This document shows, piece after piece, positions 12,301-24,300 of a DNA stretch of 62,000 nt (within the stretch, counting starts at the first letter, position 1; the number at the start of each line of letters is the position of its first letter). Position numbers and translations under genes: made by a program. The DNA is taken from NCBI GenBank assembly GCA_002633005.1, contig NMRA01000154.1, forward strand, positions 383,210 through 445,209. Direction: 5' to 3'. Source of the DNA: Phoronis australis. Taxonomy: Eukaryota; Phoronida; Phoronidae. The notes under the pieces are model-generated. The model was not told where the DNA came from, made no database searches, and worked only from the letters and a program-made list of their open reading frames with translations.

Positions 12301-15300
12301 TTGGCCTTCCAGGCATCTCCAATTACTCTGGCATGCTCCTTTACCATGTCCGTGAACGATTCTAAATCGGAGAGAGCAAACAATTTTTAACATCGGTTGT
12401 AACTTAAAACCTGAATCGCTGGCTGATCTAGGATGCCGCAAGGTGGGATCAAATAACGATTTTCCAAGGAAAGGTGTATGGCGTGAAAATGCTATGCCAT
12501 AATCGCTTTTTTCTTTGTTTTTGATCGAGTCCTAAGGATGTGCACCCCCCGCCCCCAGTTCGCTTACAAGGAAACTGTAAGTATTTGTAGAACGTGCAGA
12601 TTGTTAAATACCATCGTTAAAGTCCAACAGGGTAGGCTTAAGTCACAAACTTATACTTAAGTTGTCTGCAGGAGTGTAACCTAAAGGTACACTATACTTA
12701 TTTGCAGGAGTGTAACTTAACGGTACAATCGAATTCTTTTTGAGGGCGTAACTTAGCGATACACTTAAGTTATTTACTCAGAGAGTAATAGTCAGGAGGT
12801 CAAAAATGTCCTTGAAAATGCCCAACAGCCATGACAATTCTTAAAATGTAAATCTTGCATGCGAATGCATGGTCAAGAGTTCGGTAATCAGAATGCTGAA
12901 ATTTTGAGTAGGGCATTTAAACCGCCATTCTATAGACAAGAAGATTACATATTTGCTCTGTTTATGGCTTGTTTATGGAATGCTACAATAGAACTTATCT
13001 CGCGAGAGTACAGCGAGAAGCTCAATCTGTCCCACTTTCTAATCATTCAACCAGTCCCCAAGAAGGAAGCGTGGCGCTTGCGAGGCTTAAGGACCTTTGG
13101 TGAGTACCATAGTCCAGATCTGACATCTTCGATTATGATTTTGACAATTGTCAAAGCGTGTCGCATGTCGAATTCACCAGGAATAGTGTTCTGCGACTGT
13201 AACATGCAATGTTCTGAAATTTCAAGCGAGATCCGATAGCTAATTTTTTCAGTTATTCCGTGAAATGGCCTCTCCCATGCAAAAACCGAACATCGACCAA
13301 AGTTACGGGAAAAATAATAACCTGAGCCGCGATCTTTGGGTGCCCTGGCAAGCTTTCCGCTATCTGTCAGGTCGCATGTGTACATGCGCCATTTTTGAAA
13401 TCGCAGTTCTATGATTTAGTTAACCACAATAAAAATGAAGGGTTTTCTGTAGTCGCTGACAGTTTTGATGACTTAGCTAGTAACGGGAATAGAATCCTCT
13501 CACCGTAAATATTAATATGAGAGGGATTTTATGAGAGTAAAGGTTGGATTTGATTTTCTTTTTGCCAGCTAAAAAGCCTCTTGCGTAGTAACTTAAAAAT
13601 TCAGTTACTACACTGTACGTCTGCGCTTAGAAATTAGGAACAGGTCTATTTTAGCTTAAACAAAAAGGTTGTGTTTCTATCAACAAACTTGTATATTGCC
13701 CTTCGCGTTACATTGTACAATACGGACTTCTCATATTGGCGCTCTCTAGAGTAATGATGTCACAAAATTGACTTCCTATTGATCTCGACTCAGGTTTGTT
13801 GGACAGAAATTCAAAAACAACATAGTGGTTCACAAATATAAAAGCAAACTGCTAATCCCTTTGTCAGCCCCTCCCATTGCTCGATTAATTAAATATCGCC
13901 AATTCATTTTAGTTTTTTGACACCGGCTGCGATCAAATATCTCCCACTTTATCTGCGGCAGCCACTGGCTCCGTCGCAGATACATCGCAGTGGGAAAAGA
14001 ATTGAACTGGACGTCCTTGCTCATAAATGGATGTTTCAAAAAGTTTGCATTAGCTCACAAGGCATTGGTACATCCCACCGCCCAGCAGTTGAAATTTGTC
14101 GGTATTACGATAGCAGAAAAGGTGTTGAAACGCTATTTACACATGTATACCAGTAGGTTGAAACCTGCTTTCCCCATTACATGGGATCTGTTGGTGGCGC
14201 TGAACGCTTTCCCATCAAAGACCTGATCATGAGGGTTAGTGAATTTTAATATGACGCGGCTATTTCGAAATTCAGCTATTACCTCTTATAAATGCCTCAA
14301 ACACAGATGGCGCTGGCGTGCAGTGTAGTATCTCGTCGTTCCAGACACCGCCTGCGACACAGGTCAAGTTGTAACGATCGCGGAATCCTTCTACCAGAAA
14401 TCCGTCGTAGCAGAATATCTCTATTTGAGAATCCTTAAGCACCATCTTCTTACCCTCAACTACATGTAACGTGATGGCATTGGGAACATTCGGTATTTCA
14501 CAGGATGGGACGCACGCGGGAAGAGTTTCGTTAAAAGAACCGTCTGCTTCACATTGCAAAGTGATAGACGTCATCAAGATACCTTCGAAACCAAAACCAT
14601 GGTGGCACGTATAGGTGACAGTTTCGTCGGCAATGATGCTGAACTGAGATGAGTTACGATATCCGTTGACAATAGGCAGGAGGTAGCATTGCTCTAAAGA
14701 GAGAGTTAGAGAAATAGAGATAAGATTGTTGTATAATCAGTAGCCATTGTTTAGTTCACAAATTCGAACTTCCAAAAATTCAAGATAGTTTTGTAAAAAT
14801 GTCTATAAAAGTACAAAGTTTCGTGATGGACAAGAGAGAACTACATTTTAACTACTATTGGTCAAGAGCTCTTTGTGTGTCAACCAAAAAACGAATAGTG
14901 TGTTAATGGCACGTGAGGTGGGTAGGTGCTAACGCGAGCTTCATGTGATAACAACCATTATCATGCTTTCAAAATTTGAATCACGTAAACTCACCAGACA
15001 ATGAATAACCGAATACATCTACTTCACAAAGGCTGAGTATTTCTTCATGGCTCAAAATCTGTATTGCAAGATAGCGGCCAAATATTGGGCGTTTAGTGCA
15101 AATGAGTGTTTTTGTAATCCCGTCGGTGAATGCTTCCGTTTGAATCCGACACGTCTCAGCATCTCCGTTGATATCGGACGTGTTAATAACCTTGACTTCA
15201 AGGTCGCGAAGTCTGTGTCCTTCACCTAGAATAGAAACAGGTTACCTGCATGTACATGTAAGCCGTTGCTTGTGATTACGTCTCTATTTGAAAATACGTC

Positions 15301-18300
15301 GCTCTTCGTACGAACCTAAAAGAATAGGGTTAATGCTATCCAAAACGTTTAATTACGCATTTTCATTGAAAAGAATGTGTTTAAGGTGCTCAAACTTTCA
15401 CTTTGCATACTACTTCCATTCACACGTCTTAACAAGTGACTATGTTTGCAGATCTTGCTCTTTTGAATATTTCTGGAAATGGAGCTTCGCTGACGTACGA
15501 TCTTACATGTACTATAGGTTCATTATGGGACATTTGCTAAATATGAAGCATACATCTGATTGGTGTAATTAATCGTACAGTGTAAATGAGACACTTAATT
15601 TCTAAGTTACAAGTATGTCAACCTACAACCCTACCATCGCCCCTAGCCGTGATGCGAACTGCGTTGATAGCGTGCACCTGACGAAGGTCGACCAACCACC
15701 ATGGCTCTTTTTCTTTCATTGTACTCGAGCAATAGCCATTGGTGGTGTTGCCGTCTACAGCTTTCATAGCCTCGCCTTCACTCAAAGTACTCGATTGTGA
15801 TGTTGGCTTGAACAAGGCAACGTTGGTTGCTGTATGAAACGAAGCACAGATTAATCACAGTATGTAACTAACAGACGCGTTCAACACAGCTCCTCCATTT
15901 GACTAGTTCTCAACCTACAACTTGCTGATTACTATTTTGTTATGCATTTTTGTAAATGAGACTCCCATGATAAAATTAGCCACGAACCTGATAGAAGCAG
16001 TTCACAGAAGTCAATGCTCTTCTAAGATACATGCAACGTTACAGCGCCCACTTCCTAAATGTTTAAAACTGAAAGTGTAGATACTATAACTTGACACGCC
16101 TGGATGAGTCCTAGGTTCAGCAAGTCTTACAACTGCCGAAAATGTACTGCTTCGTGGCGCATAAAGGACAATTGTATAATGAACTATCCTTCTCAAGTTC
16201 TCCTCAAGCACATTAAGATTGAAACTGAACATGGATATGGCGAAAAAAGTAACTCGTATGGTGAGACCGGAAAGTAGTAACTTAGTGGAGTAACTTTTAA
16301 CTGCCTATAGTTTTAGTCGTCTATTTACTGAATGAATATTTGTAAATCCCTGTACCAGGAAAGTCATCGTTGCCGATGTAGTTAACGTAGTATAGAACAA
16401 CCGGTCATCAATTTTTGGCGATTATTCCAGAACACGTCGTTTTCCCAGTTACAACAAAGCTTTTACTATTTTCGAAGATTGCTATGTACCTTTACCACAG
16501 AAGAATTTTATCTCAAAATCCAGGCAAAGATTGTTTTCTTGATGGCTGTTCACACACACCAGGCCCTCGTACTGGGTGCATTTGGAGAGTAGAAAGGAGC
16601 TATTTGGTATCAGGCTTATGGGCGTGTCCTCGCCGAATTCGTCGCTGTACTTGTCTGGCTCCAATCTAGCTCTACAGGTGGCGTTCAATGGAACCAAACC
16701 GTTACTGCAGATGTGGTCCTAATGAGATAAATTCATACAGTATGTTATAAATGGTACAGGGGCAAGCCTAAGTGAGTACAGGGTTCAGTTTATATTGCTG
16801 TAACGGGGCATATACAGTGGCGGATCTACGGGGGGGTTCAGGGGGTTTAAACCCCCCCTCGGGCCAGGACCCAAAAATTAAAAAAAAAAACAAAAGCGTT
16901 TCAAGCAAAACAAAAACGGCACCGCCAGCGTGTGTAAACCCCAAGTAAACCAACTTGAAAAAAATGAGAGGGGCTCACTCTGAAAATGTAGCTTTTTGCA
17001 TTGTGAATTGCTGAGTCTTTGTGGCTCATCGGCAAAACGCGCGGGGATTTATTGTGCGCGCGCTTCCGTCGACACTTATGAAGTAGCCAAGCATTTTAGA
17101 TGGATTCACCGCTGAAAGAGCAGTTCTGTAGCTGATTTCTTTATGTAACTAGCTTCTTTACTCTAAGATATGTTTTGATTTGATTAGGGGAAATACTGCA
17201 GTGCCGCAACCCTGATATTCAGGCGAATTGACGTGCAACGTTTTTGCCTCATCTGTCATGCCATGTCATTCTATTACACGCCACACGTTTGTAACTGATG
17301 TATAGTAAAATGGTCTTGCGCAATATCATACAGTGTACATGTACATGTAATATTGTGTACATGTACAGGTAATATTTTTGAAAAAAATCTTTTTCCGAAG
17401 AATTGCTATTGTGGCGGGCGCCGTGGTCTGGTCGCGAGTCCGTTTGAAGACACACTCTGTAACAAGTTATGTCTATACAAGGAATGACCAATGAAGGGGG
17501 CACTCACATTGAGAAAGTGACCGCATTCGCGAAAAGTGTACAGTACCAGAAATTGCGGGGAGGCTGTTCTTTCACAACAAAGTCTTGCGGGACTCGTGCG
17601 ATGTTCAATAGGCCTCCTAAGGAGCCCTGGTTCCGACCTCAACACCTACCGTCTGTCTACCTGCAATAAGCACACTGCCGTCTTCTATACTGGGAATTTC
17701 CGCANATACATGCAACGTTACAGCGCCCACTTCCTAAATGTTTAAAACTGAAAGTGTAGATATTATAACTTGATACGCCTGGATGAGTCCTAGGTTCAAC
17801 AAGTCTTACAACTGCCGAAATGTACTGCTTCGTGGCGCATAAAGGACAATTGTATAATGAACTATCCTTCTCAAGTTCTCTTCAAGCACATTAAGATTGA
17901 AACTGAACATGGATATGGCGAAAAAAGTAACTCGTATGGTGAGACAGGAAAGTAGTAACTTTGTGGAGTAACTTTTAACTCATGCATTAGTGCCTATAGT
18001 TTTAGTCGTCTATTTACTGAATGAATCTTTGTAAATCCTTGTACCAGGAAAGTCATCGTTGCCGATGTAGTTAATGAAGTATAGAATAACCGGTCATCAA
18101 TTTTTGGTGATTATTCCAGAACACGTCGTTTTCCCAGTAACAACAAAGCTTTTACTATTTTCGAAGATTGCCATGTACCTTTACCACAGAAGAATTTTAT
18201 CTCAAAATCCAGGCAAAGATTGCTTTCTTGATGGCTGTTCACACACACCAGGCCCTCGTACTGGGTGCATTTGGAGAGTAGGAAGGAGCTATTTGGTATC

Positions 18301-21300
18301 AAGCTTATGGGCGTGTCCTCGCCGAATTCGTCGAGGTACTTGTCTGGCTCCAATCTAGCTCTACAGGTGGCGTTCAATGGAACCAAACCGTTACTGCAGA
18401 TGTGGTCCTAATGAGATAAATTCGTATGCTATAAATGGTACAGGCGCAAGCCTAAGTGAGTACAGGGTTCAGTTTATATTGCTGTAACGGGGGGAGGGGA
18501 TATACATGTATGTAAAATCGCCACGGACGTTACTATCGTCACCGCAAATGTGAACGTGCGTGGTAAACAAAAGAAATAACAAAATGTTGGTTTCTAATTG
18601 CGAGTCAATCTTTCAAAATTTTTTGATTAATTTCATGTATAAAATAACTCGTTGCAGTTTTTTTTATCAAAATACCTGAAAAACACCAATGGCATAGTCA
18701 AAAAATTAACCACAATAAGCATGCTTTAGTCGACATAACATTTGTCAACATCAAATTCTGTGACATGGTTTGTGCCTCCCATGTGTCTTAAACAAAATTG
18801 GCTAGCTACGGCCCTGTTGCAATCTTATATAAATGCCATCTGTAACAGACGTTGCATTCATGGTCTGGGATCCGCGCCTGCGTCTACAAATTTCTTCACT
18901 TTTTACGTCGGTACTGAATTGATATTTCTGTACCTCAAAAATTTCAGATTTGAAGGGAATATTGAACAAGGCCGTTCTGTCGTCCCACAAGACAGCGAAG
19001 CGGACAAGCATATCGCTCGACTACAAAATGTATCAAGAGAGCAATCGTAGATAGTCAAGCAGTATCCCACCTTCAAACACATTTGAGAATTGCCAGTCAC
19101 TGGAGAATATAATCAGTTCTTAAATTACATCTCATTAAAATTTTCTTTTAGAGGACAAAAATGGCTATTCAAGACCAGCGCAGGAATCGGGAATAGGAGC
19201 ATCACCTGTTACTTGGCCGTCAATCATTCATGACTTACGTATGACCTTACACTGAAGTAGGCACATCAGTTTCGAAAAAAGTAGTTCAACGAGAAATAAG
19301 TTCACTAAAAATGCTGAAACTCACGAAGTTAGTCGCATTTTCATAGTCACCCGTTCCATTGCTTGGAGTGTCATTATTTGCCCAGTCGGTCCAATATTCT
19401 GAAAATATAATGGATGTGAAATAACAATTGTTTTTGAAAAGTTTCATTTTGTAAGTGTCGTGAAACTGCGTGGAGGGTGAGGTCGGCATTATAAGTAAGG
19501 TACCGTCACTGACCTCGAGTATGAGCATTGTAACGTTTTACGCCGTTTAGTAATCCAGACATACCGTAACGCTGTCATTCATACTCTCATAAAGTCAACC
19601 TCTGCCACAAGAGCTGATAAGATTAGTGGCATTTTCTTATAATATTTCGAAAAACTGAGCTATATTTCAAAGGAGATAATTAAAAACATTCAATTGTCCT
19701 TAAAGTAGGGGCGAGGTTTGAAAGATCTTTACTTATTTCAAATAAAAATTTTGTTCAGAATTCGAGATAGAATTTACTCTCGGTCTGTAGCAAAGCGGGA
19801 AATTAACTTACCCATTAAGACAAAATGGCATTAGAAATAAAAAAAATATTTTCATAAGACCACAAATGCCGTGAAAATTTAAGGAGCACTGTTGAGTCCC
19901 TATTTGTGACTGATTCATGCAACCGGGCGCTAATCTAAAGGTTCATAGTGGTACAATTGTTATTTGTAAAAAAGCGCAATTTCGCTAACAGTTGAATGTC
20001 TAAATATGTCGCTAGCTTAAATATATTATCTTTATAAAAATATGGGACTACAGGAATACAGTACTGTAAATGTTTTAGGACAATTGCAAAATAAACCGTG
20101 TTTACCTAAAAACGAAACCATGGCCCGGAATCATGGAAGCACTACCTGGCAAATACCTGCCTCATAGGTTGGTGTCTAAATTTTCGAATCACAAGAAACT
20201 TTACGTGTGCATTTTACCTTTAAAGTTTTGTGACAATCCACAGACTATCAAATTACAGTTTTAGGGATTTTTTACATAAACCACCTGATATATTAAACGT
20301 ATCCTCACACTTTATTTGACATTGAGAATTGCAGGTAATTAGCTCTAAAACTGGAAAGTGAAGAAGTTAGAATTGAAAACTAAAGTTATATTGCTGGCAT
20401 TTTTTTTCTTAAAAACGTGTTCTCTCGCCGTTGGAGAAAATTCCTACCATACAGTTTATCTACTGAATGCATAGATTTACTTCTATGACATAATTAGGTC
20501 ATTTGCCAATGCATGCTTTTATTATTCAGTCACACTGTTTAATTTGTTTCAACGTAATTAAGACGTTTTGTATATATAAGTTGGCCGTTCTTGTATGTTT
20601 ACGTTTTTGCTCAACTACAATGTAGTAGAATAGGTTACATCCTGCTTTCCCTTTTTCAGCCATCACTCCATCGCCATGGTGGGTTTGTAATTGACGTATC
20701 GCAAGCTCCGCCCCCTTGCTTAATGTCGACTAACAAACAATAAGTTTTACCCGGCAACGTGTTGTTTGTTGGGTAAAATGGCGGCTTGGAAGCGAAGGTG
20801 TATGAATAATGCTGCGTTCTAAATGGTCAGTTAAGCCGTCTCTCAAAATGCTGGCGATGGTTCAATTGGTTTCAAAAGTCAGAGGAGTGCAGGGTTAAAG
20901 GTCTGACAGGTGAATACACTTCAGCTGTATTGTAAGGACAGCCTTCATTTTCCTGGAAATGATTGTTAGTACATTTCTGCACATATAATCGTCAACATTC
21001 TTTTACAGACCAAAAGTCGATTCTAGGGCCACCGTTTCAGATGTTAAAAAAATTGTGTGGTCCTGGTTAGATATGCTCAAAATGTTTATTTGAAAATTTT
21101 CGGGCCAATATTTTTCAAGTTAGAGCATCATAAATATTGCCTACTTTTGTTTCAAGCGGCTTATAAGATTTGGAAATTAAAATTGTTTATTATGTTTATG
21201 TAGACATTGAACCTCTCTATCAGAAGATAGTCTTTGGATTTTTAAAGGAGTTTTCGTTACCCTTCACTTGAGTGTCAAAATTCGGTAAATTTTGCCTAAT

Positions 21301-24300
21301 TTTGTGTGTTTGATTCGTAGCCATTTTTGAGGTGCTCAGTTATTTTCCATAAGTGTGCTGTCTGACGAAGAATATAAAGAAGAATAAAAAATGGCTTTTC
21401 ATTTGTCTTCAAGCAACAGGACACACCATAGCGAATTTTACAGTGCCTGGCGGCGGGCAGTATGCAGTTGTGTCTTGTAAATCTTATAAAGGGGCTTAAT
21501 TAATTCTAGCAAATATGTTTCTATCGTAATCAAATCAGTTGCCGGCAATTTTTAAGTAATTTTCACTACTGCTGGCGCCCTGTTGCCACTTTCTATAACT
21601 AGATTTTTGGTGAAATTTCATAAAAGTTGGCAAAAATGTTTCCATAGATAGCACATGGATGTTTGAGACCCACGTTTCGATATTAATCTGAAATTCTGTT
21701 ACAATATTTTGTCTTTTATCAGCTATTTTACATGACGATGATTTTGATTAATATCGAAACGTCGTTTACCTGCAGCACTCTAGAGTCATTTTTGTTTTCC
21801 ACTTCGTGTAATTTGACCAAAAACCATTGTTTACATGGCTGCACGGTTCCGAATGATTCTGACTTGTGCTGTCCCACCAGCAATGGCGGATTTATAGGGG
21901 GACCAAGGGGGCCATGGCCCCCCCAAAAATTCTTCCAGATTAAATTTGGTAAATCGGGGTGTAAGTGTCTGACGGGCAAATTCCTGGCTAATACTCTGCC
22001 CCGCCCCCCAACTCAAAATCCTGGATCTGCCCCTGGTCAAGGTTTTGCATCACTAGCTGGAGCACAGAACAGACATTACGTAGTACGTTTTGCTTGAGTA
22101 GACTTGAGTACGTGGGGCGGAAGTTAATAAAGTGATTAACTCGAACCAGTCTTCAGTCTGTCGTCGCACCGAAAGCTACTAAACACCGGTCAGCGATAAC
22201 CTGTGTCCGCCCATCCACGGAGTAAACCGCGTGTTCATCATAAAATTTGAAAACAGATGCGTGCCGACTAAGTACGCTTTATGAATAAAACGGATAAAAA
22301 AGACGAATATAGACGACACACCCATATTAAAACCGCAATTTCTTGTTTACTCTTTTCATCCTTTTATTCTTATCATGACTACAGTGCAATGAACGTAAGT
22401 TTTTCATAAGCTCATTCATTCACTCATTCCGATGAGAAAACCTATCTTAAGAGTGCAGTGCACTTCAGACCAGACAAAAAGCCATAAGTGGGTGATATAC
22501 CCTATGTCACGGATTTGGATCGTACTATGCGTTGCAGTTTACTTGCTTATGTTATATTACTAAAATGTAGTTTAATACAATTCCTACTTTGATAAATAGA
22601 CTAAAAGTCGGGCACATCAGTTTTCGCTCAAAATCAGTGTCAAATTTTAACATGAAATCTCATTTTTTGTGGTATTGTAAAAAGTATAGAAGCTGCTGGA
22701 CAGTGAAATAGTTTTTGTTTTGGATTAACTCATCCATGGTCTCAGTAATAATAATAAATAGAAATTGGAAATATTACCTGACATTTCTTAGGATTTTTAA
22801 CGGGGTCAAAAAAGCAAAAACACAGAAAACTGACAAATGCATATTATATGTTACTATTACTGAGTGCCGAAGCGTGTCAGTTTGCGTTCTTTCCAGGAAT
22901 AGTCATGAAAAATGCAGGGAAAACTATGCCTCGACATTGTTGTTCTCCATGCAGAAAAAAAAGAATCGTTATCAGATAAATACATGCAAGGTTGGTTACA
23001 TTTAATTCAACCGACATCACAACATTCGCGTTTCAGAATCGTCATAAAAAATGCTTGAAAACTGTGCCTCGGAGTTGTTGTTCTCAATGCAGGGTAAAGA
23101 ATCGTTATCCGATAAATGCATATGTACATAGACATTCTCTTGTACTACATGAAAGTTGATTGCATTCAATTCAACTGACATTACAATAGTCGCGTTTCAG
23201 TTTGCGTTCTTTCCAAGGATCGTCATGAAAAAAGGCTTAAAATGCTATTGTTGTTCACAATGCTGGGTAAAAAAATTGTCAGCTTTCTGTGTTTTTGCTT
23301 TTTCGGCCCCGTTAATTATCCTCAGAAATTTCAGGCAATATTTCCAATTTCTATTTATTTATTATTACTAAGACCACTATTTCACTGTCCAGCAGCTTAC
23401 AATACCACAAAAATGAGATTTCATGTTAAAATTTAACACTGATTTTGAGCGAAAACTGATGTGTCCGACTTTTAAACTATTTATCAGAGTAGGAATTGTA
23501 TCAGAACGTATTACGTAATGTCTGTTCTATGCTCCAGCTAGGGCTGCAAAACCTTGACCAGTGGCAGATCCAGGATTTTGAGTTGGGGGGCGGGGCAGAG
23601 TATTAGGCAGGAATTTCCCCGTCAGACACTTAACACCCCGAATTACCAAATTTAATCTGCTTAGTGGAAGAATTTTAGGGGGGGCATGGCCCCCTTGGCC
23701 CCCCTCTAAGTCCGCCACTGGAACTGGCGGCTATATAACGTCCACGGGAATCTGGTCATAGTGGTTTTGCCTTTGCCTGTAATTGTCAATGAATCTTTCA
23801 CCTTGACACTGTCCTCCGCTTTCAACGCCCTGCATGAAAACTACTTGAAGATTCCTCAAAAATAACGTTTGTTTTCAGACACACTTCAGAGCTAACTCAC
23901 AGTAAGCATCTTTGCTAAAAGGACAATCACAGATAAAACCAAAATTAAATGATATTGTTTATACAACACTGTACGATTTGGAAAGTCGCAAGAGGGGAGG
24001 GGCAACCACGATTTTTGAAGGAAAATGTTATGAAAATGATTTATCGGCGGTGTTTTATTTTTTTTAGCCGTGCGAATAAGATTTCTGAGCTTTGTAAAAC
24101 CAGTGAGATTTGAATTTCGACTCTCGCAAAAAGTGTCCTGCCAAAACTACTGCTGTTTGTCTAGTAAGTATCATAATTCCATGACAACGAGCACTTTTCA
24201 GAAATAAAGTAGAGTACCCTCGGTGCTTAGAAATCACGAAATTTGATAAATGATAAATTGATTTGCAGTTTGGGGGCCAGCTAGTAGCAAATATTTACTT

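Larger units (their letters stand above)
12362..14282. other. Intron between the CCP and PAN exons
   Basis: Contains degenerate tandem units at 12650-12775 and the dispersed repeat at 14050-14276. The rest holds no supported exon. Confidence 0.4.
21883..23722. mobile_element. Foldback element with long inverted arms
   Basis: Outer arms 21883-22090 and 23515-23722 are inverted copies, each carrying a full CAGTGGCGGAT-type TIR element. Inner arms about 22565-22840 and 23268-23500 are also inverted copies (AATAGACTAAAAGTCGG / CCGACTTTTAAACTATT; CAGAAAACTGAC / GTCAGCTTTCTG). The left arm has about 475 bp (22091-22565) absent from the right arm. The central loop (22850-23265) holds three decayed direct repeats with the phrase CAGTTTGCGTTCTTTCCA/AGGAATCGTCATGAAAAA. 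No transposase is encoded. Confidence 0.75.

Noticed and set aside
15047-15229. 60-codon plus-strand ORF
   Set aside because: It is antisense to the second FTP exon.
16490-18407. Two consecutive WxxW domains in the mature protein
   Set aside because: Only the second-half exon is duplicated, and the phases (0 in, 1 out) forbid joining both copies in frame.
22850-23265. CRISPR-like array of spaced repeats
   Set aside because: The repeats are few, long, decayed and inside a foldback element in animal DNA.
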